Below are positions 17,658-26,391 of a stretch of 64,000 nucleotides of DNA, one piece after another. Made by a program: the position numbers and the translations under genes. Each line of letters begins with the position of its first letter. Within the stretch, counting starts at the first letter, position 1. The stretch lies in contig NZ_CP092106.1 in NCBI RefSeq assembly GCF_029016485.1, positions 2,108,001-2,172,000 on the forward strand, written 5' to 3'. The notes below the pieces were generated by a model. It worked only from the letters and a program-made list of their open reading frames with translations, did not search any database and had not been told where the DNA came from. This stretch comes from Vibrio sp. JC009 (lineage in GTDB: Bacteria > Pseudomonadota > Gammaproteobacteria > Enterobacterales > Vibrionaceae).

Positions 17658-19319
17658 TTAAGCAGCCAGAATAGCTTTCAGATCTTCTTCAACCGTTGAG
17701 ATAGAACGCATATCGAACTCGTCCTGGATGATCTTAATCAGGTTATCTGTCAGGAATGCCGGAGCCGTAGGGCCTGTGTAGATGCCTTTTACGCCAAGTG
17801 CAAACAGGGTTAGCAGAATAACAATTGCTTTCTGCTCAAACCAGGAAAGAACAAGGGTCAGAGGCAGTTCGTTGATGCTGCAGTCAAACTCTTTTGAAAG
17901 TGCCAGAGCAAGCTGGATAGCAGAGTAAGCGTCGTTACACTGGCCAACATCAAGCAGACGAGGGATACCGTTAATGTCACCAAACTGGTTCTTGTTAAAG
18001 CGGTACTTACCACACGCCAGAGTCAGAATGACGCTGTCTTCTGGAGCCTGAGCAGTAAAGTCTGTGTAGTAGCTACGCTCTGCTTTGTCACCATCACAAC
18101 CGCCAACCAGGAAGAAGTGGCTGATATTGCCCTCTTTTACCTGCTCAACAACAGCAGGCGCCGCTGCCATCAGTGCATTACGGCCAAATCCAACAGTGAT
18201 CATATGCTCGATTTCGTCGTGCTTAAAGCCTTCCTGAGCCAGAGCACAGTCGATTACCGCGCTGAAATCATCACCTTCGATATGCGCAACACCCGGCCAG
18301 CCTACAATGCTGCAAGTGAAGATACGGTCAGCATACTGACCCACATTCGGGTTAAGCAGACAGTTAGATGTCATCACAATAGCACCAGGGAAGTTAGCAA
18401 ACTCTTTCTGCTGGTTCTGCCATGCGCTGCCGTAGTTACCAACCAGGTGCGGGTATTTCTTAAGCTCAGGGTAAGCGTGAGCCGGAAGCATTTCACCATT
18501 GGTGTATACGTTGATGCCCTTGCCTTCGGTCTGCTGAAGGATTTTTTCCAGATCGTGGAAATCGTGACCGGAAACAAGAATACATTTGCCTTTAACCGGC
18601 TTAACGTTCACCTGAGTTGGCTCCTGATGACCAAAGGTTTCTGTCTCACCTCTGTCCAGCATTTCCATGATCTTATAGTTCATCATACCAATCTGCATTG
18701 AGCACTGTAGCAGTTCCTGCAAGTCTTCAGGGTCTGTACCCAGCCATGCCATAATCTGATGGTACTCAGCGTAAACCTCTGCATCAGTCTGAGAAAGCAC
18801 ACGAGCGTGCTCAAGGTAGGCTGCCGCGCCTTTCAGGCCGTACAGACACAGCAGACGAAGACCGATAACATCTTCATGCTGAGTATCGTGACCACGGTTT
18901 ACCGCTGCCTGTGGAGCCAGTGCCAGAATGGATTCAGCATCAGTTGGAAGGTCAAGCTGCGCTGCAGGAGAAAGCTCAGGAAGCTCGTAGTTTGCTACAA
19001 CCGCTGCTGCTTTAACCAGCTGAGCCAGTTTCATCTTGTAAGCCTGCGCCTGAATAGCAAATTCTACAATACGCTCAGGGTCGAAGTTAACGTTAGTCAG
19101 GGTTGCGAAAAAGGCTTTAGGAGCCCACTGATCGATTTCCTCATCCACAACACCCACTTTACGGCCGCAGTCAGCCCAGAAAGAGACGCCCTGAAGCGCA
19201 TAAACAAGTACGTCCTGAAGATCAGAAACTTCAGCCGTTTTACCACACATACCTTGAGCGAATGAACAGCCTTTGCCTACAGGCGTTTGAATTGTTTGTT
19301 CACATTGAATACAGAACAT
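17658..19319 (-). CDS. hcp: hybrid-cluster protein (hydroxylamine reductase / NO-related)
   Basis: 553 residues, the normal length for the enterobacterial/Vibrio type. The N-terminal cysteines CIQCEQT, GKGC and GMCGK bind the proximal Fe-S cluster. The later conserved segments [24 protein letters not shown] and [14 protein letters not shown], with C-terminal [15 protein letters not shown], carry the hybrid-cluster ligands. Enzymes of this family reduce hydroxylamine and nitric oxide and act in anaerobic nitrosative stress. A sigma-54 promoter and NorR-like boxes lie upstream. Confidence 0.96.
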   Translation of the reverse strand: MFCIQCEQTIQTPVGKGCSFAQGMCGKTAEVSDLQDVLVYALQGVSFWADCGRKVGVVDEEIDQWAPKAFFATLTNVNFDPERIVEFAIQAQAYKMKLAQLVKAAAVVANYELPELSPAAQLDLPTDAESILALAPQAAVNRGHDTQHEDVIGLRLLCLYGLKGAAAYLEHARVLSQTDAEVYAEYHQIMAWLGTDPEDLQELLQCSMQIGMMNYKIMEMLDRGETETFGHQEPTQVNVKPVKGKCILVSGHDFHDLEKILQQTEGKGINVYTNGEMLPAHAYPELKKYPHLVGNYGSAWQNQQKEFANFPGAIVMTSNCLLNPNVGQYADRIFTCSIVGWPGVAHIEGDDFSAVIDCALAQEGFKHDEIEHMITVGFGRNALMAAAPAVVEQVKEGNISHFFLVGGCDGDKAERSYYTDFTAQAPEDSVILTLACGKYRFNKNQFGDINGIPRLLDVGQCNDAYSAIQLALALSKEFDCSINELPLTLVLSWFEQKAIVILLTLFALGVKGIYTGPTAPAFLTDNLIKIIQDEFDMRSISTVEEDLKAILAA

Positions 19320-19393
19320 ATTTGGGACTCCAGTTAATTATTTCCGTGCCGTCTGTTCGTTGCCGACAGCGTTTTATATCCGGAGACCCTATA

Positions 19394-19408
19394 GCAGATT
19401 GCGTGCCA
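19394..19408 (-). promoter_or_regulatory. sigma-54 promoter of hcp-hcr
   Basis: Minus strand TGGCACGCAATCTGC: the GG and GC dinucleotides are 12 bases apart as required for the -24/-12 elements. It lies about 75 bases before the hcp start, downstream of the NorR gene, a sigma-54 activator. Confidence 0.75.
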
Positions 19409-19458
19409 GTTTCTATCTTGTTGTTTTTATTGAATTTTCCAATTAATCACATTTCATA

Positions 19459-19499
19459 GCGATGTGATATAAACATCGCACGGATGTATAAAACACATC
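19459..19499. promoter_or_regulatory. two NorR-like enhancer boxes
   Basis: Two inverted repeats with the GT-N7-AC core known for NorR: GCGATGT-N7-ACATCGC (19459-19479) and GATGT-N7-ACATC (19483-19499). Their centres are 22 bases apart, about two helical turns, and about 85-110 bases upstream of the predicted transcription start. The second overlaps the norR stop codon. Confidence 0.65.
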
Positions 19500-21036
19500 A
19501 CCTCTGGTTTTCTATTCCTAATTTTTTACCCATCCGGTACAGGTTCCCTCTGTCAACCTGCAAAAACTCTGCGGCACGGGCCCAGACACCACCGGACTGG
19601 CTTAGTGCATGCTCTATAAGCTGTCTTTGAAACTCTTCAACACTTTCCCGCATCGGCTTAGGCTCCATATGGAAGAAGTCATTCCCGTTTTCCCGGCTGG
19701 CATCAACAGCCTCAGAGCCGAAATGAATGCGTTTAATGATATGGTCGCCCTGCTGAATAGCACGCAGACTCACACGCATCAGTGTATGCTCAAGCTCCCT
19801 GACATTACCCGGCCAAATCTGGTTTTCCAGATACTTCAGGCAGGCAGGATGCAGGTGAAGATTAGAAATATTAAACTGACTGCGGATTTTGTTCAGAAGG
19901 TAGCCGGTCAGCACAGGAATATCGCCTTCCCTGTCTCTTAGCGGAGGCACAAAGATTGGAAAGACATTCAGACGGTGGAACAGGTCGGCCCTGAAGTTCC
20001 CTTCCCTGACTTCCTGATCAAGATTCCGGTTGGTTGCTGCAATAATACGGACATCAACAATGCTGTTTCTGTCAGCCCCCACCCGCTGCACTTCGCCCTG
20101 TTGAATAACACGCAGCAGTTTGGCCTGCAAGGCTAAGGGAAGCTCACCAATTTCATCCAGGAAGATGGTCCCTTTGTCTGCAAGTTCAAACTTCCCTTCC
20201 CTGTGATTATTGGCTCCGGTAAATGCGCCCTTCACATGCCCAAACAGCTCACTCTCAGCGATAGATTCAGGCAGAGCCGCACAGTTAACATAAACCATCG
20301 GCTGATCCCGGCGGGTAGAGTGATCGTGCAACTCATGGGCGACCAGCTCTTTACCCGAACCAGTTTCCCCGCTGATAAGTACGGCATAGTTAGAGCCGGC
20401 AACCGTGGCAATGCTCTCTCGCAGATGCTTCATCTGCGGGCTGGTTCCCACCAGCTTGCCTTCTTTATCTCTGGCCTGCTCAATCAATAGCTGGTTAACG
20501 GTTGCCTGATGACGGTTGGACTCTTTAAGCGCATTAAACAGAGTTTTGTTTCTTAGGGTAGCTGCCGCCAGTGCGGCGAAGGTCTCAATCGTAATGGAGT
20601 CAATGCAGTCAAATGCGCCTACCTGTAGCGCATCCAGAGTAAGAATGCCCACCAGCTTGTCTTCCACATACAAGCTGCAGCCCATACAGTCATGCACATC
20701 AATCTCTTCATCCGGCGCCCCTTCCAGCAAGCCGTCAAAGGGATCGGGCAGCTCGGAGTCCGCATCAAAACGAAGAGGTTTGGCTGAGCGGATTATGGCT
20801 TCAAGACGGGGATGATTCTGCGGGTAAAACCGCTGACCAAGAATGGTCGAAGAGAGGCCGCTGACCGCAACCGGGATCAGAAAGCCTTCATCATCCAGAA
20901 TAAAAAGAGCGGTAGCATCACAGGGAAGCACCTGTTTTACCGAATCGATAAGCTTCTGATAGTGATTCTCTTTGGAGAGATCCGTGCTTAAATCGAGCGC
21001 TATCTGAAGTAAGACTTTTTCAATTGAGTGTTTCAT
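19498..21036 (-). CDS. norR: NorR nitric-oxide-responsive sigma-54 activator
   Basis: 512 residues. N-terminal GAF domain (about 20-170) that in NorR binds a mononuclear iron sensing NO; it includes the HDCMGCSLYV segment. Central AAA+ domain with Walker A GETGSGKE, intact GAFTGA and Walker B LFLDEIGE. C-terminal Fis-type helix-turn-helix ending DRGNLYRMGKKLG. It should activate hcp-hcr just downstream. A box resembling those before hcp lies upstream of its own start. Confidence 0.92.
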   Translation of the reverse strand: MKHSIEKVLLQIALDLSTDLSKENHYQKLIDSVKQVLPCDATALFILDDEGFLIPVAVSGLSSTILGQRFYPQNHPRLEAIIRSAKPLRFDADSELPDPFDGLLEGAPDEEIDVHDCMGCSLYVEDKLVGILTLDALQVGAFDCIDSITIETFAALAAATLRNKTLFNALKESNRHQATVNQLLIEQARDKEGKLVGTSPQMKHLRESIATVAGSNYAVLISGETGSGKELVAHELHDHSTRRDQPMVYVNCAALPESIAESELFGHVKGAFTGANNHREGKFELADKGTIFLDEIGELPLALQAKLLRVIQQGEVQRVGADRNSIVDVRIIAATNRNLDQEVREGNFRADLFHRLNVFPIFVPPLRDREGDIPVLTGYLLNKIRSQFNISNLHLHPACLKYLENQIWPGNVRELEHTLMRVSLRAIQQGDHIIKRIHFGSEAVDASRENGNDFFHMEPKPMRESVEEFQRQLIEHALSQSGGVWARAAEFLQVDRGNLYRMGKKLGIENQR

Positions 21037-21079
21037 TGTGGCTGCTATTACAGGTGTAAAGCAGCCACTCTAGCATGTT

Positions 21080-21096
21080 GTTGTATAAAACACATC
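21080..21096. promoter_or_regulatory. NorR-like box upstream of norR
   Basis: GTTGT-ATAAAAC-ACATC, with the GT-N7-AC core and a spacer identical to that of the second box before hcp. It lies 44-60 bases before the norR start codon, suggesting autoregulation. Confidence 0.5.
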
Positions 21097-21105
21097 ATTC
21101 AGTTC

Positions 21106-21129
21106 AAAAAACGAAAGCCGGATTTACCG
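21106..21129 (-). terminator. possible weak terminator after the RpiR-type gene
   Basis: CCGG-TAAAT-CCGG stem on the minus strand followed by a T-rich tract (TTTCGTTTTTT). The stem is short, so the call is tentative. Confidence 0.35.
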
Positions 21130-22014
21130 GTGTAACGTCGCCACCGATTTAGTGGTTTTACTCAGGCTGTCCTCTACCCTTTCCGGAATTTTGCTGGCAA
21201 TTGTCACATACAGGCTGTCGATCATCGCCAGCTTAACCAGACGGGCGATGCCATTTTTACCCAGTAGCGGCTCAGGAGACGCAGGAGCATAAAGAGGGTA
21301 ATCGGATAGCTGGGATAATTCCGCATGGAAGTTATTGGTGATAGAAATAATCGTCGCACCGGACTGCTTGGCTACGCGGACTGCATCCATTAAATCCACC
21401 GTCTGACCAGAGTGCGACACCACCAGAACCACATCTTCTTCAGTCAGAACGCTGGCTGACATCAGCATCAGGTGGCGGTCGCGCGGCACAGATGCCCGGA
21501 TACCAAAGCGCAGCAGCTTATGCTGGAAATCTTCGCAGATGATTGTTGAACCACCGACGGCAAACAGCTCAATATTCTTGGCTTTTACCAGCGCATCGGC
21601 AGCAGCGCTCACCATCTTGGCATCAACAAAATTAAGGATTTCAGTCAGCGCGTTAATTGAGTTTTGCAGCACTTTTGTCACTATTTGCTCACAGCTGTCA
21701 TCCGGCTGAAGCTGCTCGCTCGGCGCATAAGACTCCGAACCCTTGTGAGCATTAAGTGCATCCTTTAGCTGTTTAAAGCCACTAAAACCAAGCTTCTTAG
21801 AAACCTTGACGATCAGAGCTGTGGAAACGCCCAGTCTTTCAGACACTTCTTTAATGGAAGTGGACTTCTGAAGAAAGTAAGGCTTAAGAAAGTTTTCAGC
21901 GATTGACTGCTCAGTACGCGTGAGTGAAGGCATACGCATGCGTATGTTAGGTATTACTTGATTGATATCCACAGACAGTAACATTCCTTGGGAAACAATC
22001 GGATCATTATACAT
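21124..22014 (-). CDS. RpiR/MurR-family regulator
   Basis: About 296 residues from the ATG at 22014 (AGGA 8 bases upstream); an upstream in-frame ATG at 22059 would add 15 but has no clear ribosome-binding site. N-terminal HTH_6 domain (TSIKEVSERLGVSTALIVKV) and a C-terminal SIS sugar-phosphate domain (IELFAVGGSTIICEDFQHKL, VLVVSHSGQT). Third gene of the minus-strand sugar operon; likely local regulator responding to a phosphosugar. The repeats in the 24958-25210 gap are candidate binding sites. Confidence 0.9.
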   Translation of the reverse strand: MYNDPIVSQGMLLSVDINQVIPNIRMRMPSLTRTEQSIAENFLKPYFLQKSTSIKEVSERLGVSTALIVKVSKKLGFSGFKQLKDALNAHKGSESYAPSEQLQPDDSCEQIVTKVLQNSINALTEILNFVDAKMVSAAADALVKAKNIELFAVGGSTIICEDFQHKLLRFGIRASVPRDRHLMLMSASVLTEEDVVLVVSHSGQTVDLMDAVRVAKQSGATIISITNNFHAELSQLSDYPLYAPASPEPLLGKNGIARLVKLAMIDSLYVTIASKIPERVEDSLSKTTKSVATLHR

Positions 22015-22075
22015 AGAGTATTCCTGTTCGTCATGATGGCTGCAAAATGCAGCTATCACGGGTCTGCTGACCGGG

Positions 22076-23503
22076 TTAGTTCGTCAGTTGCCAGTGGCAA
22101 CCTGACACAGGATTACTGCTGCTTAGCACAAACCCGCTATTTCTGTTATCACCTGTCGCCTGACCAAAGAAGCGCGATGTCGATACGGTTTCACCACCAT
22201 TAACAAACACTTCCACGCAGGACAAATCTCTTAATATCCGAAGCGACGCTACAGTGCCCTGCCAGGCAATAAACTCCCATGCACCTGTTTTCAGGTTCTT
22301 ACGCCAGGTCTTCAGACCGGCTGCATCCACTTCAAGCTTCAGGTCATCCGCGATATCAATGCGAACCTCTTTACCCTCAAGCTCTTCAAGCAGCAACTCG
22401 GCAGACAGCCCATCAAACTGCGCAATCAGACCGGAAAAGCGCTGTTCATCTCTGCGCATCGTTTCCAGCTCTTTCACCGGATTTTGCAAAACAACGCCAT
22501 CACGAAGAGTCAGTTCTCTCGGACAGGTCATCTGATGAATCCAGCCAGAATCAATGGTTGGCTGGTATGACTCAAACTCATCAGGTTTTCCCATCCAGCC
22601 AAACAGAATTCTTCTGCCCTGTTCGTCCTCAAATGTCTGCGGAGCATAGAAGTCAAAGCCCTGGTCCATCAGCACGCCAGAATCGTGACTAAATGCCGCG
22701 CTCTGATAGTCAAGGTCACCCACATGATAAGTCACATCAAAGGTTTCAATTTTGCTGTTATCACGCTCAATCCAGTTTTTAGGGCAACTGACAAGCACAT
22801 GTTTATCTTCAAGAGGGAACAGATCCGGACATTCCAGCATAAAGTCGTCTGACTGATAGCCATTCTGACCATCACCAAATACCTCTCCGACCATCTGCCA
22901 GTTATTCAGATCATCTGAGCGATACAGCAGCACCTTGCCTTTGTAGTCCAGATCTTCCGCACCTAAAACCATGTAGAACTTATCTTCATAGACCCACACC
23001 TTAGGATCGCGAACATGGCCGCTGTAGCCCTTGGGCAGCTCAAGCACAATACCCTGTTTTTCTACCTGAAAACCGGGTTCAAACGTTGCCCGGCACTGGT
23101 AAGCGGTGCGGCCGCCATCAGTGAATTTTACGTTGCCGGTATAAAACAGCTCCAGCTTGCCATCAACAACCAGGCCAGAGCCTGAGTAGCAGCCATGCGT
23201 TTCAAAGTCTTCGGTGGGAGCCAGCGCCAGAGGCTGGTGAGTCCAGTTAATCATATCTTTGCTACTTGCATGCCCCCAGGCTTTTGCTCCGTGAGTACAC
23301 GCCTTTGGATTCCATTGATAAAACAGATGATATTCACCGTTAAAATGGGCCAGTCCATTGGGGTCGTTTAATAAACCAAACAGGGGAGAAAAGTGCCACA
23401 GCGGACGATGGTGGTCATCCTTGCTCTGGCTGGCATGATTCAGTGCTATTGCCAGCACGTCATTGATATAGGCCTGGTCGTTATATTTAGCCGGATTTTT
23501 CAT
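22076..23503 (-). CDS. scrB: GH32 sucrose-6-phosphate hydrolase
   Basis: 475 residues from the ATG at 23503, preceded by GGAG; a TTG at 23515 would add four. GH32 motifs: GLLNDPNG (nucleophile Asp), YSGSGL, HVRDPKVW (RDP motif), MLECPDLF (acid/base Glu), LFGWMG, and a C-terminal beta-sandwich. It would cleave sucrose-6-phosphate into glucose-6-phosphate and fructose after uptake by the neighbouring EIIBC. No fructokinase gene accompanies it here. Cytoplasmic: no signal peptide. Confidence 0.9.
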   Translation of the reverse strand: MKNPAKYNDQAYINDVLAIALNHASQSKDDHHRPLWHFSPLFGLLNDPNGLAHFNGEYHLFYQWNPKACTHGAKAWGHASSKDMINWTHQPLALAPTEDFETHGCYSGSGLVVDGKLELFYTGNVKFTDGGRTAYQCRATFEPGFQVEKQGIVLELPKGYSGHVRDPKVWVYEDKFYMVLGAEDLDYKGKVLLYRSDDLNNWQMVGEVFGDGQNGYQSDDFMLECPDLFPLEDKHVLVSCPKNWIERDNSKIETFDVTYHVGDLDYQSAAFSHDSGVLMDQGFDFYAPQTFEDEQGRRILFGWMGKPDEFESYQPTIDSGWIHQMTCPRELTLRDGVVLQNPVKELETMRRDEQRFSGLIAQFDGLSAELLLEELEGKEVRIDIADDLKLEVDAAGLKTWRKNLKTGAWEFIAWQGTVASLRILRDLSCVEVFVNGGETVSTSRFFGQATGDNRNSGFVLSSSNPVSGCHWQLTN

Positions 23504-23513
23504 TTCATACTCC

Positions 23514-23537
23514 AAAGCCCCTTAATGCAGGGGCTTT
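23514..23537 (-). other. intercistronic hairpin between the GH32 and EIIBC genes
   Basis: Perfect 9-base arms AAAGCCCCT / AGGGGCTTT with a 6-base loop, directly before the ribosome-binding site of the GH32 gene. No T run follows on the minus strand, so it is more likely a stability or translation element than a terminator. Confidence 0.5.
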
Positions 23538-23556
23538 TCTTAATTAACTGTTTTTA

Positions 23557-24957
23557 CTATTTCTTTTCCAGCATCTTGTCAGAATAACCAAACATATAAG
23601 TCAGACTGAAGGCTACGCCACAACTTACAGCATGAACCAGGAAGTAAGACATTAACTGGCCATCAAGGTATAAAAGCGTGCCCGGAATTACCGTAACTGC
23701 CATGCCGCTTGCTGCAAGCCCCACTAGCTGAGCAGTAAAGCCACCTAATGCACCACCAATCAGAGCGAACACGAATGGGCGGTAGTATCTCAGGTTTACA
23801 CCGAAAATCGCCGGTTCGATAATACCCAGGAAGGCAGATACGGTTGACGGGAATGCCAGTGCCTTCATCTTCTTGCTCTTAGACTTCATACCCACTGCAA
23901 GACATGCTGCACCCTGAGCAGAAATCGCGCCGGTAATCAGACCGTTAAACACGTTGCTGCCTTCATTTGCTAACAACTGGATTTCCAGAAGGTTAAATAC
24001 GTGGTGAACACCGGTAACAACAATCAAATCCCAGACAAAGCCAATGAACAGACCACTCAGACCAAGAGGAAGATCCAGCAGGTATTTCGTTGCGTCTACC
24101 ATGCCAACTTCAACGATATGGAACAGAGGACCGATAATCAGCAGAGACGCCGCACTCATAATTAATAGGGTCAGGAAAGGCGTCATTACCAGATCAAAAG
24201 CTTCAGGCATAACACTGCGGATACGGCGTTCCAGTTTCGCGGTCAGCCAACCTGCAATAAATGCCGGAATAACAGAACCCTGATAACCCACGACCGGAAT
24301 AAAGCCGAAGAACAGCAAAGGTTCAGCATTACCGAAACCCACTGCCCATGCATTTGGCAGGGCCGGCGAGACCAGCATTAAACCAAGCACCAGACCGATG
24401 AGCGGTGTGCCGCCAAATACCCGGCTTGCTGACCAGGCAACCATGGCCGGCAGGAAGATAAATGCGGTATCAGTCAGGATTTGGGTGTAAAGGATAAAGT
24501 TGGCTGATATTGCTTCAGGCGTCAGGCCGAAAACCGCTAATACTTCAGGACGGGTAACCAGGCCACGCAAGCCCATAAACAGACCGGTTGCAACCAGTGC
24601 AGGGATCAGTGGAACAAATACGTCACTGAAAGTACGGATTGCTCGCTGAATTGCGGTGCCTTGCTCTGCACTTGCCTGCTTAATTTCCGACTTACTTGAT
24701 GTAGACAGATTCAGTCCTTCAATTGCTTCAAATACACGGTTTACCGTGCCTGTACCAAAGATAATCTGGTACTGACCGCTGTTAAAGAAAGTACCCTTTA
24801 CCTTATCGGTATCTTCGATACTATCCTTATCGATTTTGTTTTCATCTGCCACCATTACTCTCAGTCTTGTTGCACAGTGTGCAACGGAGATGATGTTCTC
24901 TTTTCCGCCTAGTGAGCCCACCAGCTCTTCGGCAATCATCGCATATGACATAGACAT
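23557..24957 (-). CDS. scrA: PTS EIIBC permease, sucrose type
   Basis: 466 residues. EIIB domain (about 1-90) with the phospho-cysteine motif HCATRLRV, then an EIIC domain with about ten membrane helices (about 105-460). No EIIA domain is fused, so it would depend on the general glucose EIIA (Crr). First gene of the operon with scrB and the RpiR regulator. Sucrose is the best guess from the GH32 partner; trehalose-type EIIBC proteins look similar. Confidence 0.88.
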   Translation of the reverse strand: MSMSYAMIAEELVGSLGGKENIISVAHCATRLRVMVADENKIDKDSIEDTDKVKGTFFNSGQYQIIFGTGTVNRVFEAIEGLNLSTSSKSEIKQASAEQGTAIQRAIRTFSDVFVPLIPALVATGLFMGLRGLVTRPEVLAVFGLTPEAISANFILYTQILTDTAFIFLPAMVAWSASRVFGGTPLIGLVLGLMLVSPALPNAWAVGFGNAEPLLFFGFIPVVGYQGSVIPAFIAGWLTAKLERRIRSVMPEAFDLVMTPFLTLLIMSAASLLIIGPLFHIVEVGMVDATKYLLDLPLGLSGLFIGFVWDLIVVTGVHHVFNLLEIQLLANEGSNVFNGLITGAISAQGAACLAVGMKSKSKKMKALAFPSTVSAFLGIIEPAIFGVNLRYYRPFVFALIGGALGGFTAQLVGLAASGMAVTVIPGTLLYLDGQLMSYFLVHAVSCGVAFSLTYMFGYSDKMLEKK

Positions 24958-25033
24958 ATCCTGTTTGGTTTATGTGTGTTGATTAACTGCCTATTAAGTT
25001 AGCTCAAAAATTCACTTCACACATCTACACAGA

Positions 25034-25056
25034 TCACAAAATGAATTATTTTGTGA
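25034..25056. promoter_or_regulatory. perfect palindrome in the divergent sugar promoter region
   Basis: TCACAAAAT and ATTTTGTGA arms (9 bases) around GAATT. A second, 14-base palindrome TTTATGCGCATAAA lies at 25061-25074. Both are in the gap between the EIIBC and rpiB genes and are candidate operators. Confidence 0.55.
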
Positions 25057-25179
25057 ACTTTTTATGCGCATAAATATTTTTGTAAACTTTTTACCTCCTT
25101 ACATACAAAGACTTGCAGCAGTTTTTGCATTATCTGTAAAATTTCGATATTTACATTCGTAAACTTTATTGTAAACTTT
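25052..25179 (+). repeat. four direct copies of a GTRAACTTT motif
   Basis: TGTGAACTTT (25052), TGTAAACTTT (25081), CGTAAACTTT (25158) and TGTAAACTTT (25170), all in the same direction in the 253-base divergent promoter region. They are candidate binding sites for the RpiR-type regulator; the last ends 31 bases before the rpiB start. Confidence 0.55.
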
Positions 25180-25210
25180 TAACCAAGTTAATCATCTACG
25201 AGTAAGAGTT

Positions 25211-25660
25211 ATGAAAATCGCTATTGGTTGTGATCACGTTGGTATTGAACACAAGGAACTTGTTATCAATCACTTAGAAAGTAAGGGTATTGAGGTGGAA
25301 GATCTGGGCGCTCAGTCAACAGAGCGGACTGACTACCCACAATATGGTTTGGCTGTTGCAAATGCTGTTGTAAATAAACAGGCCGACCTGGGCATTCTGA
25401 TCTGTGGTACCGGAGTGGGTATTTCACTGGCAGCAAATAAAGTACCGGGTATTCGCGCCGTTGTATGCAGTGACCCGTATACTGCCAGCCTTTCTAAAGA
25501 GCACAACAATACCAATATTCTATCCTTTGGCTCACGGGTTGTGGGTATTGAGCTGGCAAAAATGATTATTGATAGCTGGCTTGGTGCAGAGTTTGAAGGT
25601 GGCCGCCACCAGAGACGCGTTGATCAGATTGCAGAGATTGAGGAGTTACAACATGCCTAA
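25211..25660 (+). CDS. rpiB: ribose-5-phosphate / allose-6-phosphate isomerase RpiB
   Basis: 149 residues. MKIAIGCDHVGIEHK with the active-site Asp-His, ICGTGVGISLAANK with the catalytic Cys, and the C-terminal EGGRHQRRVDQI phosphate-binding Arg/His region all fit RpiB. RpiB proteins interconvert ribose-5-P/ribulose-5-P or allose-6-P/allulose-6-P. It overlaps the epimerase gene by 8 bases and is divergent from the PTS operon. Confidence 0.9.
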   Translation: MKIAIGCDHVGIEHKELVINHLESKGIEVEDLGAQSTERTDYPQYGLAVANAVVNKQADLGILICGTGVGISLAANKVPGIRAVVCSDPYTASLSKEHNNTNILSFGSRVVGIELAKMIIDSWLGAEFEGGRHQRRVDQIAEIEELQHA

Positions 25661-26321
25661 GTTTTGTCCGTCAATGATGTGTGTCGATTTTTCTAAATTG
25701 GCCGAAGAACTGAAAGAGTTGGAAAAAGCAGATGTGGATATGCTGCATATCGATGTGATGGATGGCCACTTTGTGCCTAACTTCGCACTCGGTCCAGAAG
25801 ACATCAAAGCCATTCGTAACCTGACCAGCATCGATTACGATGTTCACCTGATGCTTTCTGATCCCGACCAGTTTATCGATCTGTTTGCCTCTCTTGGCCC
25901 TAAACTGATGTACGTGCATGCAGAAGCGCCACCGCACCTGCACAGAACCCTTGGCAATATTCAGGCAAAAGGCATTCAGTCTGGTCTGGCAATTAACCCG
26001 GGCACACCACTTAGCGCTATCGAAGATGTTCTGGATGTTACCGATGTAATCCTGATTATGTCCGTTAACCCGGGCTTTGCCGGCCAGGCATTTATCGACA
26101 ACGCCTACAACCGTATCGACCGCATTATTGAAATGATCGAAGCCAGAGGCACCAACACCAAACTGGCCATTGACGGCGCCATCAGCCCGCAGGTAATTGA
26201 ACGCCTGCAGGATAAAATGGAATACTTTATTCTGGGTACAGCAGGATTATTTGGTAAAGAAAAGAGCTACGCTGAAACGATGCAGGATCTACGAAGCTTA
26301 GGTCAGAAAGCGGCGGCGTAA
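25653..26321 (+). CDS. ribulose-phosphate or allulose-6-phosphate 3-epimerase
   Basis: 222 residues from the ATG at 25653, with GGAG upstream, inside the last codons of rpiB. TIM-barrel epimerase motifs: CPSMMCVDF, HIDVMDGHFVPN (metal His and catalytic Asp), VHLML, MSVNPGFAGQ, LAIDGAIS (second catalytic Asp) and GTAGLF. The family includes Rpe (ribulose-5-P) and AlsE (allulose-6-P). Pairing with rpiB next to a PTS cluster recalls the allose operon, so AlsE activity is plausible; Rpe is the alternative. Confidence 0.88.
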   Translation: MPKFCPSMMCVDFSKLAEELKELEKADVDMLHIDVMDGHFVPNFALGPEDIKAIRNLTSIDYDVHLMLSDPDQFIDLFASLGPKLMYVHAEAPPHLHRTLGNIQAKGIQSGLAINPGTPLSAIEDVLDVTDVILIMSVNPGFAGQAFIDNAYNRIDRIIEMIEARGTNTKLAIDGAISPQVIERLQDKMEYFILGTAGLFGKEKSYAETMQDLRSLGQKAAA

Positions 26322-26331
26322 TAATTTTTGT

Positions 26332-26359
26332 TGTCATCCCCGCCTTCGCGAGGATGACA
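26332..26359 (+). terminator. palindromic hairpin after the epimerase gene
   Basis: TGTCATCC / GGATGACA arms with a CG-rich loop, 11 bases past the stop. No T run follows directly. The same GGATGACA arm occurs near ffs, and similar palindromes are dispersed repeats in many proteobacteria. Confidence 0.5.
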
Positions 26360-26391
26360 TCCTTAAGCCTTTATTGGGTTCTGTTTTTTTA

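Noticed and set aside
25569..25652. Longer N-terminus for the epimerase (start at 25569)
   Set aside because: It would lie inside rpiB in another frame; the ATG at 25653 has a ribosome-binding site and begins the family's MPKFCPSMM-type start.
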